Part shown: positions 1 through 13,900 of the stretch, piece after piece
Numbering within the stretch: position 1 is the first letter of the stretch
Layout: each line of letters starts with the position of its first letter
Assembly: GCA_003640385.1 (NCBI GenBank)
Contig: RCAB01000036.1
Span: 62,001 to 126,000, forward strand
Source of the DNA: Setaria digitata
Taxonomy: Eukaryota > Nematoda > Chromadorea > Rhabditida > Setariidae
Direction: 5' to 3'
Length of the DNA stretch: 64,000 nucleotides
Notes under the pieces: model-generated
Databases searched by the model: none
The model's input: only the letters and a program-made list of their open reading frames with translations
What the model was told of the DNA's origin: nothing
Made by a program: the position numbers and the translations under genes

Positions 1-1517
1 GCTTTGCCACGACACCCTCAGAGTTACATATCTGGAAAATTTATTGAAATGCATTACTATGCTAAATTTTTTTTTTCACAACTAGATTTCATAACTTAAA
101 TTTATTCTTCCTAGATTAGTTAGTGAATTTTTGTCAACATGCAATATTTATCCGGCATTTCTTCAGTATAATTTTTAAGTTGGCGATCAACAAGGGAGCA
201 TTCTTACTATTAGAAATATCAAATTTTTGAATGTTTTTAACGCCTAAAACTGTCAACCGGAAAATATTTTTTCCAGTTCCTAAAACACACCTTTTTCAAA
301 AAATCCAAAAAAATCCTTATAGTAGGAATGTTTCTTTGTATTCAAAAAAATAATTTTTTAACTAAAAATCAAACAACAGTAGAACTAGGAAGTTGTTAAA
401 TGTAAGGAATTTATAGAGAAAGAACACTTTTGCAATTATAGTAATGTGACAAACTCACAATGATCAACTGATCTTGCTCGTCAATGTAACGTTCAAACCT
501 GGTACTCTTATCTTCTGGCTTAATGGCATTTTCGAGCTGAACTAATACCTCTCCTTCCAGAAAGAATTTGCTCTGCAACATCATTATTAGAAAACAAAAC
601 AAAACTAAATTTGCATGAAATTATTCAAATCTCATTCGACGTATTTTCTGATCTATTCTATCTACAGTGAATTCATTCATCTGTTAAATATATTGCGTAC
701 AACACAATGTAACTGTGAATTTATATCTGAAATATTCTCGACTAATCCTTTCAGCTATCAACCACTATTCAAAAACAAAGACAAAGCAAAGCTTTTTGCA
801 GTGATTAATTTTAGTCACAAATATTTCTCTTCAGCTATAGCAATTCGATTCATAATAATTAATCTCCACTAGTTAAAATGTATTTCTTTCCTTCTACAAT
901 CACAGTTACAATTATAAATAATGGAGAGAGAAGAGATATAAAAAAAAAAAAAGCTTAAGTGACTGGGCCGTTTACATTTAAAATTTTGATATCGGTTTCG
1001 ATGGATGATTAATTCTTTTCTCAATAACCAAGAACAAATAGCAAAAATTTCTGTGACAACATGAAATAATAACGAGTAACTAAATCAATGAGAGATCGTA
1101 ATTACTAGTGAGTAATCAAAAAAATTGAATAAATGACCACCTTCACTTGTCGCCCATCAGGTGTTGTTTCAGTGAATTCTTTATCTAGTTCAAATTCCCA
1201 AACGTATTTTTTGAAAGTTGATTCACTAACAATTTTCCATTTATTCCCATCCACGGAAAATGTCAATGTTGGTTTGAGAGTTTTAGCTATACTTCGCATT
1301 ATCAATCCAACGCCTGCAAAAAAAGGTGGTTGATAGGAACCAAAAACTTCGGAAAGTCAAGGAAATTCAGCTGAAGTACTGACAACCATCATCTCATCAC
1401 ACTAACTAAAACAGCAAGCTGAACTTTCATGTACATACGTATGTGCTTCAGGTATGCATCAAAATTTTCGGAATCAACAAATATCCATGTACCAACAAAT
1501 TGGTTAGCTACTGACAT
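1..1517 (-). CDS. Fatty-acid-binding protein (lipocalin/FABP family), 3' end cut by the window
   Basis: Cytosolic carrier of fatty acids or retinoids, built as a ten-stranded beta barrel. Four coding exons read in phase: 1517-1439, 1313-1141, 572-459 and 31-1. The first starts MSVANQFVGTW, the usual FABP opening (small N-terminal residues, then F-x-G-x-W), followed by SENFDAYL. Exon 2 begins RVGLIMRSIAKTLKP and carries strands with TFSVDGNKWKI and the T-x-D-G-R-x-V-K turn typical of the family. Exon 3 has LEGEVLVQLEN and FERYIDEQDQLII. Exon 4 starts ICNSEGVVAK, just before the C-terminal R-x-Y fatty-acid-binding motif, which lies outside the window. About 132 residues are visible, close to the usual 130-137. 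There is no signal peptide, so this is not a secreted FABP. The exon 2 donor (AAG|GTGGTC) is weak but is the only phase-consistent choice. Nematodes carry several such lbp genes; I cannot tell which one this is. Confidence 0.93.
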
Positions 1518-4500
1518 TTGCAACAAATTGATCGACGCTCACGTTAACAGTCAAAATCACAATCTGCAATAACAAACGAATGTGTGATAAATACCAAAGC
1601 AAACAGAAAAAACATCCATTGGAAAATTCGAAAACTGATCATGAACAACAGATAACAATTATGATAGAAACAGACTTGTCTTTTTGCTTGGTAAAATTCG
1701 TTATCTGTTGTATATGATCAATTTTAAACTTTATCAGCAAAAGAATTAATTACGAACGGATCTGCCGCTTTAAGGGAGAACTGAAATTCGGTAAACAAAT
1801 TACTAATCTCAATCAACAATTAATTACGTTAATTATAAACATTTTAAGATGATTTTGTCGATTGATAAGTACCGTCAAATGGCTTCGAAAGTTCAGTAGG
1901 GAAATATTGTTGTAACTACGTGACTTGTACGGCAGACGTTTGGTGATGAAATCAAAATGATAAGAAAATTATGTTAAGCGAATGAAACATGTAATTTATT
2001 AATGAGTTAACAGCTGCAACAGTTCAGCTTATTTTAGTTAAGTGTTACTATTTCATGTTAAAATAGCAATATCAGAGTAAAGATGAAGAGAATGAGGTGG
2101 ATGATAAATCTGGCTAGAGAACAACAATGCACGAGTAGTTTACTGTTGAGGCCTGAGACTAGTACTTGGAAGATCCTGAAGTAGAAGTACGAAGTAAGCT
2201 GAAGCATCTTAGCAGCACCGTGTCAGCTCAAAATATGCTAAAGCACAGGCAAGTTATATAAGCATGATTTGGACCAACCGATGATAACACTGAAAATCGA
2301 TAAACTATGAATTGGAAGCATGGACCTCATCGGGTCTAATTGTTGACGAAGTGGCAGAGGTGACGGTCAGGATGACCGTATCATATTACGCCCCAGTTTC
2401 TGTTCTCTTTCTCTCATTGAATGATAAGGCCGACTTATCACTTGGAAATTTGCGATAAGTAGATAATAAAACCAGCAGACAATACCCATACTAAAATAAA
2501 CATAACAGTATGAATTAAACCAGCAGGCAAGTATTTTTCTCACAACCACGCAACTTACGAGAACGGGGGAAATTTTCCACAATTCAGCTTTATCCGTGAT
2601 TACAACTTATTTATAGCATACTAATTATTTAGGTCTCATGACCAAGCATTCTATAAATCAAGTCAATTCCTGCCTATCCCATAATTATTTTAGCTCAGAG
2701 AAATTTGTATTCTTAGTACCAAACACCGGTCTGAATACACCTCTAAGGTGACACAAGTCTAGAGTGCTCTTTTGCAGCGCTTTAGATCCAGGTTCCCTTC
2801 TTCTTCATGTTTGAGACAGATGGCTCTGCCAGTGGGAGTGAGAGCTATCTGCGCCCAAATAAAAATTTGATCGAGTAAATAATTTTCACGCCAATTGGTA
2901 ATTAACTGTTAGGAATTATGAGCGACAGACTTTGCCGTATACTTCAAATTCAACATTTCCCTTCCAGATGCAATCAAGCTTGAGGGAGCTCTTTTCCACC
3001 GATTTCACAAATTAAATTGAAAAAAAAAACAAGAGAACCAAATTCAGGTTTTTAAATACGGAAAACATTACAGCAATGACATAAAAGCCAATATTCTGAA
3101 CCGACGTAATGCATTTGGTACCTCGAAGCAGAATCATTGGTACTCTTATAAAAGGAGATATTACTATTCCCTTCCAATCTTATTCATTTGTCAAGAACCT
3201 ATGTGATTATAACTCGCCTTGCTAAACATGCCTACTAGAAGAATAGCATAACTTTCAATACCACTGAAATATACTTGCCCGGCAATCAAATTACGGTTTC
3301 AAAGTAAAAAAAAATGTAAAATAATACCCAGCAACGTCAAATACCCCTAGTTTTATGTGTCAGAATTCTGAAGTCACCTAACAAGAAGCAGAAAGTCACC
3401 TAACAAGAAAGCAGTCACCTAACAAGAAGCAATTCAGTCTCTATGACCGAATGCATGCACGCATATAAAATGATTCCATATTAGGAAATATGAAACCGGA
3501 AAACCTCCTTAAGTAAGAAACTTCATAAACGTGACACTTCCATAGCACCGGTCTCCTCGCTACAGCTTTACTGCTCCTTCTGTCTAAAAGAAAGACTGTC
3601 TAGCTTAAAAACAAAAGCCCAAAACGCAAAAAGCTGTTTTGCATTAAACCATTCTTCCGATAACTATCCTTTCTTTCTTAGCACTCAAGCGCCAGAACTA
3701 AGTTCTCAATTCTTGTGAAATAACAATAAAAGTGTTTTTCCAAGTAGTCACAATAGCGCTGTTAACACCAATGAGCACTAGAGAGTTTTTTTTCTTTTTT
3801 TTCTTGTATATAATTTATCGAAAAATTACTACCCTTACTACAAAAACGATTGCAAAAGTGAAAAATCTGCAAAAAACTTCACAAACATAAAAATATATGA
3901 CATGTACAATCATCAGAACAATAATTTTATATCAGTCAACAACTGTTTTCAGATCCAAACCTTAATTAAAAAAAATGAAATCAAAACAAAGTGACAAATA
4001 ATCCTTGTGGTATGAATGTTTGAGGAACGAATGGAACAACGCATACGAAAGAGATTCTTAAGACCAGATTTTCATATAATACTGGAAAACAATACACATT
4101 AAGTACCAAACCATTTTACAGTGAACATTTTGAGAGCAAATACTTATAATACAATCGGATTAATATGACAAAAGCTTAATCAGAGGCTATCCATTAAAAA
4201 AAAAAAAATGAAGCAAGTTTGTCAGCGGTATTTGCAGCGCTTAATTGAAGCTCTTCATTCATTTCCAGAGCACATAAATATATATCAAAGCATTTTACAA
4301 AGAAAATGAGGGGATACAAGTAATTCAGGATTCATTCATAACCTCTAAAAGAAAATTTAAATAGAATTCAAGAAAAAAGAATGGCTTTTTCAAGGTTATG
4401 ACTTAATCAAAAAATGCCCATCTTTTCTAACACCCATAATGATTTTTTTATTTACAAAAAATATCCATTTCCCATGACTGATTAACTAAAGCAGAGCTTG

Positions 4501-4953
4501 TTCGCTAATAATTTATGAACTGAAATACCACACACAAAAAAGATTAAAAAAAATAGGGGAGAGAGAGAAACTAAATCGACAAAATATGCAAAGAAATCTA
4601 CTGCTTACTGGCAGAATAAGTTTGAAGCCCAAGAATGGAAGGCGAAGCGTCACGAAGCCGAATATGTTAAAATCAGATAATTATAAAAACGTTGAATTGC
4701 AGTTCAACGAATGAAATGAAAAAATCAAACTGGTCACTGTTTGAATTAAAGTATCTTTATCTCTCGCAGAGAATCTTTATCTTACCACTTCGTCCTATTT
4801 CTTCAGTCAACACTGACGCATGGAACTTTTTTAAACTGTCGTAAACAGAAATGAAGAAAAACACGAAACAGAAGCAATTATCCGTTTTATAAGTACCCGG
4901 TCATTAGAGAAATTACCCGTGGCATCCGACATTAGGTACCACTGGTGTGAACA
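1518..4953. other. Intergenic region between the FABP and dre-1 genes
   Basis: About 3.4 kb without a supportable coding exon on either strand. It is the 5' flank of the FABP gene and the 3' flank of dre-1; both are on the minus strand. Contents seen: homopolymer A and T runs, a short direct repeat (3373-3431) and a 7-bp inverted repeat at 2363-2379. The longest open frame here (2367-2582, minus) has no coding character I could recognise. Confidence 0.6.
3373..3431. repeat. Short tandem repeat, three copies of an 18-bp unit
   Basis: The unit GTCACCTAACAAGAAGCA occurs three times almost end to end, beginning near 3373, 3395 and 3414, with 2-3 extra bases between copies and one inserted A in the second copy. 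It lies in AT-rich intergenic DNA and has no coding role that I can see. Confidence 0.85.
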
Positions 4954-7900
4954 TTATGTCGTCTCAGATTCTGTGGGTGTAGCCGAATCATATACAGTAT
5001 CATTGTCGCGAGTTTCAGATTGCAGCGTACATTGTCTATCCAGTGAACCAGCACCACAATCACAAAAGAAACTGAAAAACAGAATCTGAAATCACCGATT
5101 TCAGAAAGCAAGAAATGATCAAAAATTACAATATTTCAAAAAAAAAAGAAAAAATTACAATATGCTGCTTCCAGCTGGGAGAGAATGAATTTCAGAGAGA
5201 CATTAAACGAAAAAGCAAGGAGTGGATTTCCTTTCAGCCTAATCAATTATTTTATAAAAGATTACTTTGAAAACTGAAGCAACTCAGGATTTCATTAAGT
5301 AAGCAAGTAGACTGACAAGTAGAGTGAAATATTCAAAGAGACGAACAGAGTTACTTTTTATAAAGTAACTGTTGCTACAACTTATGAGGAAAACAAGAAA
5401 AAACTAACCGATCATGCCGAACAAATTCTACATTATGTCCTTTATGACATGACTTAATGCAGTTGACGCAAATTGCATTACGATCTGTTGTATTGCAACT
5501 TATACATCTATAAATTTATTCACATATTTTGACAGTATTTACATCATCTGAGCTTTAGAAGAAGCAACCTAGGCTGTTACCACAATAGTGGCTGTTGTCT
5601 AAATTACCCACGAACTTTTTTCTTGAACATTTCCGGCGGTCTGTAATCGCAATCAAATACACCCTTATTTGCAACTCAAAACAGGAACTGCAATATGATG
5701 GAAGGAACAATCCTTTCAACATTCTCTTAAGAAATGATATAGGAAAATGTCAATAAATTAATCTATCTCAAAAACACCACTGCACACCTCGAACTGACGG
5801 AAAACAACATACACACTATTTTAGAAAAAAGCCCTACAATAAATTGAAGTATTAAAAAAAGTACCGATAGAAATCATGCATTGGGAATGAAGTGCAAGAG
5901 CTTATTTTGAAAAGACAATGTCCTTTAGCAATTGTCCGATCAACAGCATTATGATTATCATATATAAGATTGTCACGCATTATTGGACGAACATCACTTG
6001 CCAAGCACAAGCCTGTAAAGATGCAGACATGGATGGCCGAGCTGATAACGACTCGATGGCAAGAACTGCTAGTAGTACTGCAGCAAATGGGAAACTTAAT
6101 ACTAGTTCAAACCAACCTCCAAATTCATTTTGAAACAAATGATTTCCTTCCAGTGTTGCTGTAGCACCATTTGTAATCTCTATCCCTGCAGCACGTCCTT
6201 TGTAAATTCGATTTCGTCGAAGGATAGGATTTGAATCCGTTGATATCAGAACACCAGCCTGTGCGTTACGGTATATCTCGTTGTCCTCTAACAAACCACG
6301 ACCCTGAAATTAAAATCCGATCTTTTATAAATAAGTGATTAGCTTTCACTATAGTAAATTATTAATGAACTTCTGACAAATAAGCATCTGTATAGCGCAA
6401 TTAAAGTTCAGCCATCTAAAAAGATAAATTCATATCAAATAATTACTGCATTAGAAAATTAATAACATTCATTTTGTGAATTTCTTCATGATGTGATTTC
6501 GTTATAATACAAATGGGCCCACCAATTTTAATAAAGCAAATCTCTGTCATAATTTAGCTTAACATTGCAACAAGCAACTCCAGAGCACTTTGTCTCGAAT
6601 TTTGGAGATTTCAAATAGATATGCCAAGAATAAAAGTTATCGAATATTTCAAAAAACATTTTGAAAAACACGCCACTGATAAGCCTCATCTCACCTTTCG
6701 CCAAATTATATTAATATTAACCTTGTTGAATATACATATTCCTCCATCACGCCCGTCATAAATTTTATTACGTCGAAGGACGGGATTACTTTCTGTTTTA
6801 ATCCATACACCCGCCATAGCATTATCGAAAATTTCATTATCTTCCAGTACACCTTTTCCACAGTTGTACACTAGTACACCACCATTCTGGCCACCCCAAA
6901 TTTTGTTGCGTGTTATTTTGGGATTTGAACCTGTCCTGCAAGGAAAAAAAACGCGTACTCCAGAGACATCATAAAAAATAAATCTCCTATCTTTACATTT
7001 AAATAATCAAATCAACATCATTTAAAATCAAAATTTATACCAGCTTTGAAGGACAAAATTAGTGGAACGAGAATTAATGGAGAGTACTTTAATTAACCAC
7101 GAAAATTTTCAACGAACAACAGTAAGTCGATATAGATAAAGGAATGAAAACTATGTTTATAAAGAAACAAAATACTATTAAAAGAAAAAGTACCTTATTT
7201 GTACACCAGAATACAAGTGATTGAAGATATCATTCTCCTCTAATAAACCATGCCCATTATCATAAAAATAAACGCCAACCTATAAATTTCAGTGAGCTTC
7301 AAAGCGTATAGATGAAATATAAACAAAAACAAAGAGAATGGGATGAAGAGACCAATTTTAAACCATTACATTAATTGAAATTATTAAAAGATATGTTTAC
7401 AACACTCCAGAAATATCAGTTGTACTAAACGAAATTATTTTTTTGTAAAATCCTTGAAAGTAGTCTTGAGCATTTCACAAATATCTAAAAAGATATACTC
7501 TCGCTTGTATAAACAAAGAAGATATACTTGTTTGCCTGAATGTATACGATTTTTTCGCAATATCGGACAAGACCCTGTTGTCACCCAAATACCAGCAAGT
7601 GCATTTCCGTAAACTTCATTTTCTTCAATTAATCCTCTTCCTTTTTCATGCTGCAAAACAAGTTGTATTCGTAGTAATTTTGAAATGATATGCCACTAAT
7701 AAAATGGGTCAAACACAAATAACTTAGGAAATTTATGAATCTATAAAAGAAAATTCTGCGGTAGTAAAACGACCCGCCGCTCCTTCATACATCGCCCCCT
7801 CCAATCCTTTTCCACAAAGTGTTTTGTTTTTCTTTGACGGTTGTTGAAACATTGCAAAGTAGATAACTTGATCTTTACTAATGTCAGTCTCGTCAGTACT

Positions 7901-10900
7901 TCCGCAGCTTATTGCTGCGGAAACTGAGCGAAAAAAACTAATACTCTAATGTAATGACTCATTAAGCTGTGAAGTGTACGTATACAATCAAATTCTGAAA
8001 TTCTAGATAATCAAACAGCAGAATTCCTTTCTCTTTTTTTTCCCCTCTTTCCTTTTCTTCACATATAAGAAAAGAAAAGACACACAAAAAAAAGAAAAGA
8101 AAAAAACTCCTGTTTCCTTCAAAATGCTACACAATAAAATCTGTTCCATATCGGATAAAAAGTAATTATATTAATAAGAATCTTTGTAATCATTCGACTT
8201 CATTAAACAATGATAATAAAGCTAAATTATTTTATGAAAAGCTGCTAGTGAGCATTACTACAAGTATATCATTATAGTTGCAACTACTCACTTTAATCTG
8301 GAATAAACTCTACTCCTCCTTAACACAAGTACTCTTTATCGAATTACCAGATACACGAAAGCAACACCAAATACTTCAAAGTCAAAACGATGATTTAAAA
8401 AAGCTACCACATATATGCCGCCGTGATATCCACTGTGTATCTTGTTCAGTCTGACAATTGGATCGGAACCAGTACGTATCTGAATCCCAGCTAGATTATT
8501 TTGATAAATATTGTTTTGTTCAATAAGACCACGTCCTTCGCCAAAAACGTAAACACCTCCCTGCTGACCAGAAAAAATTTCATTTTTTCGTACAGTCGGA
8601 TCAGACTGTGACGTTATCCAAATACCAGCGAACTGATTTGAAAATATTCGATTTTCGATAAACTGACCACGTCCTATGATAAATTTATTTTCAATTTATG
8701 CAAATATATGAATGAGCGTAAGCACATGTAAAGTAAGAAAACAGTGCAAATATAAAACTGGAAGAATTAAAAAGATCCATCAAACAAGTTTACGTAACAT
8801 GCAACTTCGGGAATGTTATGAAAATTACAGTTTCTTCTAAACTGCTTAAGGTACACTTCAGTGCAACATCTCTTGTTCAATGCAGACATCGTGCCTACAG
8901 TTTACTACGACAAAAACTCATCAGATTAAAGCAGAAAACACAGGCCAACCTTTTTCGTGTATATAAATCCCACCAGTTTGGCCGTGATGAATATCACAAC
9001 GAACAACAGTTGGATTAGCTTGATTTTTTACTTCAATCCCTGATATACGGTTACTATGAATATCGCATTTTTCGAAGTAACCCTGAATCAATACAAGTAA
9101 TAGATCACAATTCTAAATTAAGAAACCAAATTACTAATGCGATTACTAATGAATCGACATGACTTTTGAGATCACAATCACATCCAAAAGCCTTACGTCC
9201 TTCATTATCCCAAAGCATCTCTTCTCTAGATTTACGAGGCATGTTCAATTTAATTTGTTAACAAGCTGATAATGAACCACCAATTCCAACGCAATGGATG
9301 TTATGTGTTCCGATATAGCTTAACTGTTAACGTGCTCAAATGCGGTTTGATTAATATCTAAGTCGATTTAAACGTGAATAAACAGACCATTCCATGTTCA
9401 AAAGTAAAGACGCCAACATCGCGACCATCATGAATGTGGCAACGTCGGAAGTACGGGTTTGCTTTATTCTTTACCCAAACACCAGCTAATGTGTTACGCG
9501 CAATTTCACAATCCTCATATGTTCCCGTGGCGTTGTCAGTAATGTAAATTCCAACATTATCTGAGCCACATATGGAGCAATTTTTTATGTATGGGTTGGC
9601 CCCTTCATGCTTGACGCAAACTGTGGCACCCCCTGAAACATACGAAATATCAAATCATCCTAATGGCAACTGCGACACCGTAAATGATTAACTTCTCAAA
9701 TTTCATTTTAGATAAATTTCCTGCATATTAATGCAACACAATGCTATTCTTAGATTTCTTAAATGAATCTTACAATTTTAAGTCTAAAACCACTTACTTT
9801 ACATCTTATTCCTTGTATATAGCAATTGACTTCAAAACAACTTCTGAATTTGCAAATGGTAGGAAAAAAACATTTCAGGACCTTTGCGATCCTATTGGTT
9901 CATAAATTCTATAAATTTCACTCACCCCACAATGAATTAGCGCTTCACAGACTGATGAGTGAAGTTCGCAAAAATCAAATGTGGAACGGATCGATTCATC
10001 TACATAGGCATTTCTAAGAAATTTCTGTTCCTATCTTAACCAGAATGCTATAAAAGTTTCATACTATTTGAGTGATCTAAAGTCGTTAAGACAATAAATA
10101 TAAGGAATTATGCAAAAAATCAAAGCATAATACAAACCAGAACAGGTTGATGAAAAACTGCAATGCTCAATCAGTGGACTAGCATAAGCGTTAACAACCA
10201 AAGCAGAACAAAGGTGTTGTGTGTTTCCTACACGCATCGGATCCAAGGGTGGTTCGATATACCTCACTGTACAAAAGCCAAGATATGCGTACTCTGAACC
10301 TTCAACAAACGTCACCGTTGTTCCATTATTGCTGTCAATGATAACCGAATCTTGGAAACTACGTGACGAACCTGCAACAAGAACTGCTTCTGACAAATCA
10401 AGTCATAACACCCGAACACAACATCTTAATACAAAGAGAATTCGCAATTTGTGCAACATTTTCCAGGAAATGGATTCACAAATTCATTTCAAAATATGAT
10501 CGCAATACTTTGATCGCCATTCCATTTTCCTTGCATTCCTCTAATCAGAGAGGAGTCAAATGGATACAACAAATGGGAAGAAACGTATCCAAAGAATGGG
10601 TAATATGCAATTCACTTCAGCAATTTCAGCACGATAATTTCAAGTAGTAAATATATGTAGACATATGAATTCTTATCCATCACTTTTAAACTTACGAGAG
10701 CTGAACAGAACAAAATTAAGAGAAAAATTCGACCAAAATTAATCGTTATAAAACACGGTAAAAAAGCCTATGTTAGGTACTGCAGTCCAGCTTAGATGGA
10801 AGTGAAAGAAAAAAAAAAACCTGCTCCGATGATCTGCAATGGTGTATCGACTACAAACTGAGTCGAAGTATACATTCCCTCGTGTAGGAAAATTAGTTTT

Positions 10901-13900
10901 TCTATTTCATTCGGAAGTTGTTCACAATGCTCGATTGCGTCAGTGAGATTTTTAAAATGCAGTATGTTTCGTCCACTGTGACCTTCATAAATATGTGCAA
11001 AACCGAGCCTTACATGAACACCCCGACGCTAAAAAAATTCTATCCCTTTAAATCAAAATAAGCCATAATGTTATAATTCCAGCAATTCATAATTTTACAA
11101 CTGGAGTGAAGAAATCCCTTTTTGTACCAACAGTGCTGATGTCATGAAGACGCAATTATAAAATATTTTTCCAATCTGATTGATTCTATCAGTACACCCT
11201 CAGAAATATATAGTCTAAACAGCAATTACCAGATTTAATCGATTTTAGAAGGCAATTTCGATCACAAAAAAAAAAAACTCAGATCATTTCGTTCTGCAAC
11301 AGCTTTACTAAGACATACCAATTGGCGAAAGCTTTCTTTCCATGGATTCACAACATCCCTCCAGCGACCTACTTCCCGAAACTCGAATTTCCGCGGTTCA
11401 GGATGGTAAAGAGGTATTCGATATTCAAAAGCTCCTTGATAGAGTACTTTCCTAAAAAAAAAAAAAAGAATGTGAGACAGTTAAGCGTACTAGCAGAAGT
11501 AAAACTCTAACTAGCATACTTTCAACCGAAGGATGCATTGTCCTCATTAAAATCATGTTATGTTTTTTCTAATATTCCTATGACAAACACATTTTAAAAA
11601 ATATTCACTTTTTCTTTCAAATATTATTACAAAATCCACCAGATTAAAGGCATAAAACTTAGTGGTTATGCATAGTTTCCTTTAATAACCTATCTCTTCG
11701 AGCATCTTCAAGCAACTCTAGACCATCTTTTTTTTAAGGCTTTCATTTTATACGTATATTTAAACAAGCCAAACTATTCGTGAATACACCAGACTGTATT
11801 TTCTAAAATTTTCCAAAAAATCCATGAGTTGAAAAAAAACCCTTCTTAAAAATTGTACCGAAATTTACCATAAGTTCAAATCATTCGACATGCGGTAAAA
11901 ACGACGCGACACGGCAGAACATGTCAGGAGATCCCTTTCGTAAAGATATGAATAAATCTAAAAATGAACACGACCTTACTTTTTGTAATAGCTAAATAAA
12001 ATCATGCAATGAACTTCTGCATTGAAAATGTGAATAAGATCTACAATACTGAATTCAAAAATAGAGATAAATCTTTACATACTTTCATAAAAATCTCATC
12101 TGGTAAAACATCAATCGAAGAATTAGACGAATAACGTTCTGAAGATAGATCCAAGCTAAAAAAAATTTCCAAAATCACAAATAAAAAAAATTTTAAAGGG
12201 CTCAAAACTAAATAAGTGGGACGAAGATTCCCTGAACAGTTCATTAAATAAGAAAGTGGAATTTAAGGCCTTATTTCAGAGATAGCAGAACAGCAACAAA
12301 GATTTTAAAATCCCAAGGAATGTACGCAGAACGTGCTGCAGAACTTTACGTAGCATAAAATTTAGTAACCTGTACCTTTTATGTAAAAAAATATGTGTTA
12401 AAAAGAAAAATATCCTTCTGTTTCTTCAAAACCAAAATGATAGCACCTCAATTTCATACCTGATAAACCTCAACTTTCTTAGAAATCTTATTTCATTTGA
12501 AAACTTTCTAAATCGATCTTAATACAATGCATTCCTTTGCTCATTGATATCTAATTATACCCGATATTCAATACGTTCTCCAGAAAACTGAAACAATCAG
12601 GATGTACCTGCTTTGCGCTTCCGTCAATGGATCATCCCTTAATCGTTTATGTAATGGTCCAACCGATCTCTGAAAAAGAATGAATTTCTTTGCAAATACA
12701 TTTTTAAACAAGATTTCCGATGAATCGCTTGGAGAGAAATAGAAAAAAAAAAACCCGTTTCTTTTAAGGTTATTTTCGTTTATGTAGCAGATATATACTA
12801 CCGTTCCAAAAAAATAGACTGAAACAGACGAGAATGTCATTTAAGATTCAGTCTCTCCTTTATTCCAGATGTTCTGGAAAAAACTGTCTAGAAATAATTT
12901 AGCAAATATCAAGCATACTTTAGATTAATTGAGTAACCAGTACCTACATGCCCGATTACTTAAAATGGCTTTATGGAAGAGTTTATCAAACAGACGTTCA
13001 GATTTATACACTAGATACCGCATGTCTTGTTTTAGTTTAAAAAAAAAAAAACTTTGTACAGTGGAATATAACGTAAAGCTCCTTGTCATCTCTAATGTAA
13101 TCAAAATTATTCATACAAAGCAATATATTTCTATGATGATAAGACGATGGAACGGACATCCGGATCTCCGCTTCCGGAGCAACTATTTACTACTGCTGCT
13201 GACTGCGCTGCTAATGGATCATATACATCCTTCTGTATTACACAATAATTCCAAATATATAAACATTAAATCTATTTTCCTTGTTTAAAAAAAAAAAATC
13301 TATACCGATGCATCGGTTACTGGAAACTACTGCGGCACCGGCTGTACTGAAATTTCCAAACCACCTGTTTAACAGTAATAAAATGGAGAAGTGAAGATGT
13401 CAGTTACAGGAGGGAAGTGAAAAGTAAAGTGTCACCTGTCTTACATTTACACAAGTAGGGAGTTTCTATTCCTTTCTCCTTGCAAATTTATAGAAAGGCG
13501 GAAGAGATATGCGTAAAATGATAAAGAGAGAATTAGGAACGAATGAAACATTTACATGGAACACAGAAGGTATATGTAAATATTAAATTTACATGAACAA
13601 CCTCTTCTCCATCCCCGTGGTAGTGTCTTTTTTTAAAAAATTGGGACATCGTCTTTTCACGATGTCCCATTCCCCCCCCCCCCCATCTGTTCTCTTCTAT
13701 TAAAGATGAAATTTAGCGATAATCTAAGATGACAGAGCACTATTTTCAATTTGAAAACCCCTGATATAAGAAAATTACAAACGTTCTTCAGAGATTCCGA
13801 TTTTACAAGCGATCAAAAGTGCATCAAGTGAAAGAAGCATGATATTCTAGAAAAAAAAAAAACAAAGTCGTTCTGCAAACCCATCACTTTCTTAGAAACG

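Noticed and set aside
2363..2379. Seven-base inverted repeat ACGGTCA/TGACCGT.
   Set aside because: Too short to be significant in 64 kb.
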